The notes beneath the pieces are model-generated. The model did no database searches. It was not told the DNA's origin and saw only the letters and a list, made by a program, of their open reading frames with translations. The position numbers and the translations under genes were made by a program. 64,000 nt of DNA from Qipengyuania_B thermophila (GTDB lineage Bacteria > Pseudomonadota > Alphaproteobacteria > Sphingomonadales > Sphingomonadaceae), in the NCBI RefSeq assembly GCF_004153605.1, contig NZ_SDSI01000002.1, positions 124,001-188,000 on the forward strand. Reading direction: 5' to 3'. Numbering within the stretch: position 1 is the stretch's first letter; the number at the start of each line of letters is the position of its first letter. Shown here one piece after another: positions 16,545 through 23,590 of the stretch.

Positions 16545-17012
16545 ATGACCGCGCAGACCCTCACCCTGACCCTCGACACCGGCGACGGCCAGCACGGCGA
16601 TGTTGTCATTCGCCTCAGGCCCGATCTCGCGCCCGGCCATGTGGAGCGGATCACCGAACTCGCGCGGGAAGGGTTCTATGACGGCGTGGTGTTCCACCGC
16701 GTCATCCCCGGATTCATGGCGCAGGGCGGCGACCCGACCGGCACCGGCATGAGCGGCAGCGACAAGCCGGACCTCAGGGCCGAGTTCAACAGCGAGCCGC
16801 ATGTGCGCGGCACCTGCTCGATGGCCCGCACCTCCGCTCCGGACAGCGCCAACAGCCAGTTCTTCATCTGCTTCGACGATGCCCGGTTCCTCGACCGCCA
16901 GTACACTGTGTGGGGCCAGGTCGAGAGCGGGATGGAGCATGTCGACGCCCTGCCCAAGGGAGAGCCGCCGCGCAATCCGGGCAAGATCGTCCGGGCGACC
17001 GTCTCGGACTGA
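16545..17012 (+). CDS. Peptidyl-prolyl cis-trans isomerase, cyclophilin type
   Basis: Speeds proline isomerisation during protein folding. It has 155 residues with no signal peptide, so it is probably cytoplasmic. Cyclophilin landmarks are FYDGVVFHRVIPGFMAQGGD (with the catalytic Arg), SANSQFFICFDDARFLD and YTVWGQVESGMEHVD. The ATG at 16545 has AAGGA eight bases upstream; an ATG nine bases earlier overlaps that site. This is the short bacterial PpiB-like form. Confidence 0.93.
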   Translation: MTAQTLTLTLDTGDGQHGDVVIRLRPDLAPGHVERITELAREGFYDGVVFHRVIPGFMAQGGDPTGTGMSGSDKPDLRAEFNSEPHVRGTCSMARTSAPDSANSQFFICFDDARFLDRQYTVWGQVESGMEHVDALPKGEPPRNPGKIVRATVSD

Positions 17013-17040
17013 CGCGTTCCCTGCAAACAAAGGTCAAGAC

Positions 17041-17066
17041 GGAACCCCGACGCCTGGGGTGGCGTT
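17041..17066 (+). promoter_or_regulatory. Candidate EcfG (general stress) promoter before the YqcI/DUF1989 pair
   Basis: GGAAC (17041-17045), a 17-base spacer and CGTT (17063-17066) match the EcfG consensus exactly. It is in the short gap after the cyclophilin gene. If transcription starts about seven bases after CGTT, an ATG at 17075 would be almost leaderless, while the TTG at 17108 would have a normal leader. Confidence 0.55.
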
Positions 17067-17074
17067 GCTGGGGG

Positions 17075-17758
17075 ATGTTCACGGAAGCGGGCGCCGGTGG
17101 CGAGCCTTTGACCACCGAAGAGGCGTTTTTCGACAAGATCCGCCAGAAGGACTTCCCCTGTGTCGGGGCGAAATCTGCCCTGGCCAACGGGCGCATGAAG
17201 GTCATGGCGGCGCGTGACCTGACCAGTGCCTGGAACGATCTGGCCATCCACGACGCGCTGCTCGACTGGGCCGCGCTCGACCTCGCGCCTGATGATCTGC
17301 GCTCCTTTGCCGTCATCTTCGAGGGGCCGCGGGATCTGTCCGAGCTGGCGTTCGAGCGGGCGATGTGGGAGCGGCTGCAATCGCTGTCGGACAAGGACGT
17401 GTGGAAGCATCAGCCTTATGACCCGTCGGTCAGCAGCGATCCCGAGAGCCCCGACTTCTCGCTGAGCTTTGGCGGCTCCGCCTTCTTCGTCGTCGGGCTG
17501 CACCCCCACGCATCGCGCCCTGCGCGCCGGTTTCCCAATCCGACGCTGGTGTTCAACCTGCACGAGCAGTTCGAGCGGCTGCGCGAAAAGGGGCTGTATC
17601 ACCGCATGCGGGAGCGCATCCTCGATCGCGACGTCAGCCTTGCCGGCGACATCAATCCGATGCTCGCCGTGCACGGCGAGAGCAGCGAGGCGCGCCAGTA
17701 CAGCGGCCGCGTCGTGGAGGCGGACTGGCGCTGCCCGTTTCACCGGCGCACGCCGTGA
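17075..17758 (+). CDS. YqcI/YcgG family protein (GntA-like heme-dependent N-oxygenase candidate)
   Basis: About 227 residues. The N-terminal EEAFFDKIRQKDFPCVGAKS and the block GGSAFFVVGLHPHASRPARR with FPNPTLVFNLHEQFERLR are the conserved core of YqcI/YcgG proteins (PF08892). Characterised relatives such as GntA are heme-dependent enzymes that hydroxylate a guanidine nitrogen; the conserved His of GLHPHASR is a possible heme ligand. The actual substrate here is unknown. The ATG at 17075 is annotated, but a TTG at 17108 gives a more usual N-terminus and leader. The stop overlaps the next gene (GTGA), coupling it to a DUF1989 protein, behind a good EcfG promoter match. Confidence 0.8.
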   Translation: MFTEAGAGGEPLTTEEAFFDKIRQKDFPCVGAKSALANGRMKVMAARDLTSAWNDLAIHDALLDWAALDLAPDDLRSFAVIFEGPRDLSELAFERAMWERLQSLSDKDVWKHQPYDPSVSSDPESPDFSLSFGGSAFFVVGLHPHASRPARRFPNPTLVFNLHEQFERLREKGLYHRMRERILDRDVSLAGDINPMLAVHGESSEARQYSGRVVEADWRCPFHRRTP

Positions 17759-18345
17759 GCGGCGCCTGCGTCACCATTCCGCCGCGCAGCGGCGTCGCCT
17801 TTCCCTTGCGGGCCGGACAGCGGCTGACGGTGATCGATCCCGAAGGCACCCAGTGCGCCGACATGCTCGCCTTCGATGCCGCCGATGTGCGGCATGTGAT
17901 CTCCAACGGGCGGACCTTCGATTACGAGGAGACGCTCAAGCTCACGACCGGGAACCGGCTGTGGTCGAACCGCTCTGCTGTCATGCTCGAGATCGTCGAG
18001 GACACGGTGGGCGTCCACGACTTCCTGCTCACCCCGTGCAGCGCCGACACCTTTCGCCATTTCTATCCCGACAAGCCGGTGCATCGTGGCTGTTTCGGCA
18101 ATCTGGCGGAGGCGCTCGCCCCCTTCGGTGTGGCCGAGGATTCGATCCCGACCGCGCTCAACATCTTCATGAACGTCCCGTTCGACTCCGCAACGGGGGC
18201 GCTGCGTGTCGAGCCTCCGCCAAGCCGCCCCGGCGACCATGTCACCTTTGCGGCCGCCATCGATCTGGTCATCGGCCTCACCGCCTGTTCCGCCTACGCG
18301 TCCAACGGCGGGACCTTCAAGCCGATCGCCTACCGGATCGACTGA
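17755..18345 (+). CDS. DUF1989 / urea carboxylase-associated family protein
   Basis: A 196-residue protein of the DUF1989 (UcaA, urea amidolyase-associated) family: VTIPPRSGVAFPLRAGQRL, then DPEGTQCADMLAFD, ALNIFMNVPFD and a C-terminal LVIGLTACSAYASNGG segment. Several Cys and Asp positions (GTQCADM, LLTPCSADT, HRGCFGN) could bind a metal. Relatives sit with urea carboxylase/allophanate genes and act on small nitrogen compounds. No urea-degrading genes are present here. The GTG start overlaps the stop of the YqcI gene, so the two products are probably made in fixed ratio and act on one pathway (inference). Confidence 0.85.
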   Translation: MSGACVTIPPRSGVAFPLRAGQRLTVIDPEGTQCADMLAFDAADVRHVISNGRTFDYEETLKLTTGNRLWSNRSAVMLEIVEDTVGVHDFLLTPCSADTFRHFYPDKPVHRGCFGNLAEALAPFGVAEDSIPTALNIFMNVPFDSATGALRVEPPPSRPGDHVTFAAAIDLVIGLTACSAYASNGGTFKPIAYRID

Positions 18346-18392
18346 GCCGTCGTTGAATGTCGCCTGGCCTTCGGGTAGGGCCGCCCTGTCCC

Positions 18393-19733
18393 ATGCGCCC
18401 GACCGATCCGCCCCGAACCTTCCGCGTCAAGAGCTTCGGCTGCCAGATGAACGTCTATGACGGCGAGCGCATCGGCGAGCTGCTGGCGGAGCATGGCATT
18501 GCGCCGGCCCCCGATGGCGAGGACGCCGATCTCGTGGTGCTCAACACCTGCCATATCCGCGAGAAGGCGGCCGAAAAGGTGTATTCCGACATCGGCCGGA
18601 TCACCAAGGCCGGACGCGAGGCGGGCAAGACACCGCTCATCGCTGTCGCCGGCTGCGTGGCGCAGGCCGAAGGCGAGGACATCATGACCCGTGCTCCGGC
18701 GGTCAGCATGGTCGTCGGACCGCAGGCGTATCACCGGCTGCCGCAGATGCTGGACCTCGCCGTGGCCGGACGCCGCGTGACGGACACCGACATGCCCGCC
18801 ATCGCCAAATTCACCGCCCTGCCCGAGCGGCGCCGCGTGGCGGCGAGCGCCTTTCTCACCGTGCAGGAGGGGTGCGACAAGTTCTGCACCTATTGCGTCG
18901 TCCCCTACACAAGGGGCGCCGAGATCAGCCGGCCGTGGACAGACCTCGTGGCGGAAGCCTGTCGGCTGGTGGAGGCGGGGGCGAGGGAGATCACGCTCCT
19001 CGGCCAGAACGTGTCCGCCTGGCGGGGGGAAGACAGGCGTGGCCGGGCGGTCGGCTTGGCCGATCTCATCCGGGAGCTGGCACGCATCGACGGCCTTGCC
19101 CGCATCCGCTACACCACCAGCCACCCGGCCGACATGGACGAAGCGCTGATCGCGGCTCATGGCGAGGTGGACAAGCTGATGCCGTTCCTGCACCTGCCTG
19201 TGCAGGCGGGCAGCGACCGGATCCTGAAGGCGATGAACCGCAGCCATACGGCAGACGGATATCTGCGCCTTCTCGACCGGTTCCGGACCGCGCGGCCGGA
19301 CATCGCGCTGTCGGGCGACTTCATCGTAGGGTTTCCGGGCGAGACGGAGGCGGACTTTGCCGCGACTCTCGCCCTTGTCGACTCGGTCGGCTACGCGCAG
19401 GCCTTCTCCTTCAAATACTCTCCGCGGCCGGGCACGCCTGCAGCCGGTCTGCCGGATCAGGTGCCGCGGGAGGTCATGGACGAGCGCCTGCATCGCCTTC
19501 AGGCCGCGCTCAACCGGGACCAGCTCGCGTTCAACCGCGCGAGCGTCGGACGCCGGTGCGCGGTTCTCGTCGAACGGCGTGGCAAGGCGCCCGGCCAGTG
19601 GCTCGGCAAGTCGCCGTGGCTCCAGTCGGTGTGGTTCGACAAACCGGGGGCCGGCATCGGGGATTTGGTGCCTGTCGAGCTTGTGGAGGCGGGGCCGAAC
19701 TCCCTCGGGGCGCGGGCTGTCGGGCACGCTTAG
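18393..19733 (+). CDS. miaB: tRNA-2-methylthio-N6-dimethylallyladenosine synthase MiaB
   Basis: Radical SAM methylthiotransferase modifying A37 of tRNAs that read UNN codons. Three N-terminal Cys bind one FeS cluster (SFGCQMN, NTCHIREKA, AGCVAQ), and CDKFCTYC (CxxxCxxC) binds the radical SAM cluster. TTSHPADMDEALI, HLPVQAGSDRILKAMNR and GDFIVGFPGETEADF are family signatures, with a C-terminal TRAM domain. ATG at 18393 gives about 446 residues; an ATG at 18357 is an alternative with no clear ribosome site. phoH follows after 153 bases. Confidence 0.96.
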   Translation: MRPTDPPRTFRVKSFGCQMNVYDGERIGELLAEHGIAPAPDGEDADLVVLNTCHIREKAAEKVYSDIGRITKAGREAGKTPLIAVAGCVAQAEGEDIMTRAPAVSMVVGPQAYHRLPQMLDLAVAGRRVTDTDMPAIAKFTALPERRRVAASAFLTVQEGCDKFCTYCVVPYTRGAEISRPWTDLVAEACRLVEAGAREITLLGQNVSAWRGEDRRGRAVGLADLIRELARIDGLARIRYTTSHPADMDEALIAAHGEVDKLMPFLHLPVQAGSDRILKAMNRSHTADGYLRLLDRFRTARPDIALSGDFIVGFPGETEADFAATLALVDSVGYAQAFSFKYSPRPGTPAAGLPDQVPREVMDERLHRLQAALNRDQLAFNRASVGRRCAVLVERRGKAPGQWLGKSPWLQSVWFDKPGAGIGDLVPVELVEAGPNSLGARAVGHA

Positions 19734-19886
19734 GCGGCGACGCAGCCGCCGCAGCATGAGCGTGTCCTCTGGCCTGAACATCCGTCAGCGGACCTGCACT
19801 CCGAACCGCGCCTCCGCTCAGCAGCGGAGCACGCTTGCGCGCGCGGACGACTTCCCTAGAATCCGCGGGCCAACTGAAAGGATGGA

Positions 19887-20933
19887 ATGGCCCGCAAACC
19901 GCCACGGGACGCGTCTGCGTCCTTCTCCCCTCCGCCGGCCCCGCAGCGGGAGGCACGGCGCGCCCGCGCGGAACTGAGCTTCGACAATCAGGCGCTGCTC
20001 GTGCCGCTGTTCGGCCAGTTCGATGCCAATCTGGTGCAGATCGAAAACCGGCTGGGCGTTTACATCGGCGCCCGCGGCGGCGCGGTCCACATCGAGGGAG
20101 CCGAGGAAGAGGTGGCGCGGGCGCGCGACGTCCTGCGCACGATGTATGACCGGCTGGCGCAGGGACAGGATCTGGACTCCGGCGCGGTCGAGGCGCTGAT
20201 CGCCATGTCGGTCGAGCCGACGCTGGAAGGCATCATCACCGGCCGGCACGACGCGCCTCCGGTGATGATCCGCACACGGCGCAAGACCATCGTCCCGCGC
20301 TCGCCGGGCCAGATCCCCTACATGATGCAGCTCGCGCGGGAGGACATCATCTTCGCGCTCGGACCGGCCGGCACCGGCAAGACCTATCTCGCCGTGGCGC
20401 AGGCCGTCAGCCAGCTGGTCACCGGCAGCGTGCAGCGGCTGATCCTGTCCCGGCCCGCGGTGGAGGCGGGGGAACGGCTCGGCTTTCTGCCCGGCGACAT
20501 GAAGGAGAAGGTCGATCCCTATCTGCGGCCGCTATACGATGCGCTTTACGACTGCATGCCGCCCGAGCAGGTCGAGCGACGCCTCGCCAGCGGCGAAATC
20601 GAGATTGCGCCCATCGCCTTCATGCGCGGCCGCACGCTGGCCGAAAGCTTCATCATTCTCGACGAGGCGCAGAACACCACCCGTGAACAGATGAAGATGT
20701 TCCTGACGCGCTTCGGCCAGAACAGCCGCATGGTCGTCTGCGGCGATCCGCGGCAGGTCGACATTCCCGGCGGCGACCGCATGAGCGGTCTGGCCGACGC
20801 CGTCGAACGGCTTGAAGGGGTCCAGGGGATTGCGGTGTCGCGCTTCACCGCGAAGGACGTGGTCCGCCACCCGATCGTGGGGCGGATCGTCGAGGCCTAC
20901 GAGGGATCCGCGCAGGAAGCGCCCGACGGCTAG
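19887..20933 (+). CDS. phoH: PhoH family protein (PhoH-like ATPase)
   Basis: A 348-residue cytoplasmic P-loop NTPase thought to act in RNA metabolism. A KH-like N-terminal part (LGVYIGARGGAVHIEGAEEE) precedes the ATPase core with Walker A FALGPAGTGKTYLAVA and Walker B SFIILDEAQNTT, then VVCGDPRQVDIPGGD. An AAAGGA ribosome site precedes the ATG. miaB lies upstream as usual for alphaproteobacteria, but ybeY, which normally follows, is absent from this strand of the window. Confidence 0.95.
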   Translation: MARKPPRDASASFSPPPAPQREARRARAELSFDNQALLVPLFGQFDANLVQIENRLGVYIGARGGAVHIEGAEEEVARARDVLRTMYDRLAQGQDLDSGAVEALIAMSVEPTLEGIITGRHDAPPVMIRTRRKTIVPRSPGQIPYMMQLAREDIIFALGPAGTGKTYLAVAQAVSQLVTGSVQRLILSRPAVEAGERLGFLPGDMKEKVDPYLRPLYDALYDCMPPEQVERRLASGEIEIAPIAFMRGRTLAESFIILDEAQNTTREQMKMFLTRFGQNSRMVVCGDPRQVDIPGGDRMSGLADAVERLEGVQGIAVSRFTAKDVVRHPIVGRIVEAYEGSAQEAPDG

Positions 20934-20967
20934 GCCGGTCAGGGGCCTTCATGCGGCCGGCGCCTGC

Positions 20968-21213
20968 TCAGCGGGGCACGACGCGCCAGAACGGGCGGTC
21001 GGGAGGGCCGGATTTCACGAGCCGGCCGAGCGGAAGACCGTCCTGATGCAGATCGGCGCAGCAGAACCCTTCGGCGCGGGTGGCGATCTCGATGGCATCG
21101 GAGAGCCTGTCGGCCTCGAACTCCATCTCCTGCACGCGGGTCGGCACCCGATCGAGAAAACTGAGCTTGAAGCGCGGCAAGGGACGTCTTTCGCCTGAAC
21201 GGAGAACATTCAC
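20968..21213 (-). CDS. Small hypothetical protein
   Basis: Eighty-one residues; family not recognised. It reads PRFKLSFLDRVPTRVQEMEF, then DRLSDAIEIATR and DGLPLGRLVKSGPPDRPFWRVVP. A helix around DAIEIA followed by a short beta-like tail suggests a small soluble domain. The start is probably the GTG at 21213; the ribosome site is weak. It lies alone between phoH (convergent) and the aldehyde dehydrogenase (divergent). The call rests on balanced composition and on the fit of this frame to the gap between genes. Confidence 0.55.
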   Translation of the reverse strand: MNVLRSGERRPLPRFKLSFLDRVPTRVQEMEFEADRLSDAIEIATRAEGFCCADLHQDGLPLGRLVKSGPPDRPFWRVVPR

Positions 21214-21351
21214 TCATGCGCATGACCGGAGCAGCGCGTCAACACGCTCGGTCGCGGAAGGCGCAGCCCGGACGCGCGGGCGTGTTGCGCTGGCGGCGGT
21301 TCCTCAGGTAGCGTGCTCTCCGCTTCCACGCGGCAGCCCCGGGGACATGTC

Positions 21352-22863
21352 ATGAACGAGATGCCAACAACGCGCTTCAGCCAGCCACCCTATTCCGAGG
21401 CGGCGGCGGCCATGCTGGACCGCCAGCCCGCTCTGTTCATCGACGGACGCTGGACAGCGGCGGACCATGACGGCGTGCTCGAGGTTGAGGACCCCTCCAC
21501 CGGTCAGGTCATCGCCCGGATTGTCGATGCCACCGAAGAGGATGTCGACAGGGCCGTGGCCGCGGCGCGGCGCGCCTTCGACGACGGGCGATGGAGCGGA
21601 CTGCCGCCGGTCCAGCGGGAACGTGGGCTGCGGCGGCTGGCCGACCTGCTCGAGGCGAACGCGGAGGAGTTTGCCGAACTCGAGGCCATCGACAACGGCA
21701 AGCCGGTCGGCATGGCGCGCGCGGTCGACATTCCCGGCGCGATCAGCCAGCTGCGCTACATGGCCGGCTGGGCCACGCGCATCGCCGGCGAGCAGATCGC
21801 GCCCGCCAATGCACCCGACGGCGCGTTCCTCGCCTACACACGGCGCGAGCCGCTGGGCGTGGCGGGGCTGATCGTCCCGTGGAACTTCCCGCTGCTCATG
21901 GCGGTGCAGAAGATCGCGCCGGCGCTCGCAAGCGGCTGCACCCTCGTGCTCAAGCCGGCCGAGCAGACCTCGCTGACGGCGCTGCGCTTTGCCGACCTGG
22001 TGGCCGAGGCGGGCCTGCCGGACGGCGTGTTCAACATCGTCACCGGCCGCGGCGAAGTTGCCGGCAACCGGCTCGTGATCCATCCCGACGTCGACAAGAT
22101 CAGCTTCACCGGCTCCACCGAGGTCGGCAAGATCATCAACCGGGCTGCCACCGACACCCTGAAGCGCGTGACGCTGGAACTGGGCGGAAAAAGCCCTGTC
22201 ATCGTGCTGCCCGACATGGACCCGGCGCAGGTCGGCAGCGCGGCCGCGTCGGCCATCTTCTTCAATTCGGGGCAGGTCTGCACCGCCGGATCACGCGTCT
22301 ATGCGCATCGGGACATCTTCGACCGGCTGCTGGACAGCATGGCCAAGGCGGCGCCGAGCTGGGCTCCGCGACCCGCGCTTGACCCCAAGGCGCGCATGGG
22401 CCCGCTCGTCTCGCGCGAGCAGCACGAACGCGTGTGCGGCTACATCGAGGCCGGCAGGAAGGCCGGTGCCGATGTCGTGACCGGCGGAGACAATCCTGCG
22501 GACGCGGGCTACTACCTCAACCCCACGATTCTCGCCGGAGTGACACCGGACATGAGCGTCGTGCGCGAGGAAATCTTCGGTCCGGTGGTGGTGGTGCAGC
22601 GCTTCGACGATCTGGACGCGGTGGCGGCCGAGGCGAACGCCACCCGCTATGGTCTCGCGGCGAGCGTGTGGACCCGTGACGTGTCGGCCATGCACACGCT
22701 GGCCGCCCGGTTGAAGGCGGGCACCGTGTGGGGCAACCTCCACGGCAATCTCGATCCCGCGCTGCCTTTCGGCGGTTACAAGGAGAGCGGCATCGGCCGG
22801 GAACTCGGGCGGCACGGGGTGGATGCGTACCTCGAAACCAAGACCGTCATGATCCGTCTCTGA
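21352..22863 (+). CDS. NAD(P)-dependent aldehyde dehydrogenase
   Basis: A 503-residue soluble enzyme oxidising aldehydes to carboxylic acids; the substrate is unknown. It has the cofactor loop PWNFPLLM, FTGSTEVGK, the general-base Glu in ELGGKSP, the nucleophile Cys in NSGQVCTAGSR, and EEIFGPVV and PFGGYKESGIGRELG near the end. ATG at 21352 is preferred; the longer frame from 21313 has no support. Its 3' end overlaps convergent cysQ by 17 bases. It is closest in style to betaine/indole-acetaldehyde dehydrogenases, but this does not set specificity. Confidence 0.92.
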   Translation: MNEMPTTRFSQPPYSEAAAAMLDRQPALFIDGRWTAADHDGVLEVEDPSTGQVIARIVDATEEDVDRAVAAARRAFDDGRWSGLPPVQRERGLRRLADLLEANAEEFAELEAIDNGKPVGMARAVDIPGAISQLRYMAGWATRIAGEQIAPANAPDGAFLAYTRREPLGVAGLIVPWNFPLLMAVQKIAPALASGCTLVLKPAEQTSLTALRFADLVAEAGLPDGVFNIVTGRGEVAGNRLVIHPDVDKISFTGSTEVGKIINRAATDTLKRVTLELGGKSPVIVLPDMDPAQVGSAAASAIFFNSGQVCTAGSRVYAHRDIFDRLLDSMAKAAPSWAPRPALDPKARMGPLVSREQHERVCGYIEAGRKAGADVVTGGDNPADAGYYLNPTILAGVTPDMSVVREEIFGPVVVVQRFDDLDAVAAEANATRYGLAASVWTRDVSAMHTLAARLKAGTVWGNLHGNLDPALPFGGYKESGIGRELGRHGVDAYLETKTVMIRL

Positions 22864-23590
22864 TCGCCGCAAGGGCCGCTGCCGCAAACTGCGGATGGCA
22901 GATCAGCAGATCCGGCATGTCCACTTCGGCCGGATCGTAGCGGAGCCGCGATCCGTCGAGGCGGGAGCAGTGCAGCCCGCTCGCCCGCGCGACGGCGACC
23001 GGCGCGCAACTGTCCCACAGCCGCTGACCGCCGGCGTGCAGGTAGATCTCGGCCTCGCCGAGCAGCACCGCCATCGCCTTGGCACCGGCGCTGCCCATAG
23101 GCAGGACGTCGCCATCAAGCGCGGCGGCCAGCCGGGCGCCGGCGGGAGGAGGGCGGTTGCGGCTGACCGCGATGCGCGGGCGGCTGGCCGGCGAAGCAAG
23201 GCTGCGTGGCCGGTCGGACCGCAGCACCAGTCCCCGCGAGGGCAGCGCAACTGCGCCGCACACCGGCTCGCCATCCACCGCCAGAGCGACATGAACCGCC
23301 CAGTCGCACCGGCCCTCGGCAAACTCGCTTGTGCCGTCTATTGGATCGACGATCCACACCCGGCCCCGGCCGGCGTCCGCTGTCAGCAGCGGCCCTTCTT
23401 CCGACAGGACGGTGTCACCGGGGCGGTGCAGCGACAGTCCGCGCAGCAGCAGGTCATGGGCAAGCCGGTCACCTTCCCTGCCAAGCCCGTCGCCATCGAA
23501 CCGGCCGGAAGACCTCAGGACGAGGGCCGCTTCGCCGGCTTGCGCGGCCAGCTTCGCGGCGAGATCGGCGTCCGCGTCGTGACCCGGCAT
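22847..23590 (-). CDS. cysQ: 3'(2'),5'-bisphosphate nucleotidase (CysQ-like)
   Basis: Removes adenosine 3',5'-bisphosphate, the by-product of PAPS use in sulfate assimilation. Metal-binding inositol-phosphatase motifs are LSEEGP and WIVDPIDGTSEFAEGR. The C-terminal motif is the degenerate RLWDSCAPVAVARASG. At 247 residues it is of usual length. Its ATG overlaps the cysNC stop (ATGA), making it the third gene of cysD-cysNC-cysQ, which supports the assignment. Confidence 0.92.
   Translation of the reverse strand: MPGHDADADLAAKLAAQAGEAALVLRSSGRFDGDGLGREGDRLAHDLLLRGLSLHRPGDTVLSEEGPLLTADAGRGRVWIVDPIDGTSEFAEGRCDWAVHVALAVDGEPVCGAVALPSRGLVLRSDRPRSLASPASRPRIAVSRNRPPPAGARLAAALDGDVLPMGSAGAKAMAVLLGEAEIYLHAGGQRLWDSCAPVAVARASGLHCSRLDGSRLRYDPAEVDMPDLLICHPQFAAAALAAIRDGS

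Noticed and set aside
19733..19750. GGCGGC/GCCGCC hairpin at the miaB stop as a terminator
   Set aside because: No T-run follows and the short GC stem could be chance in GC-rich DNA.
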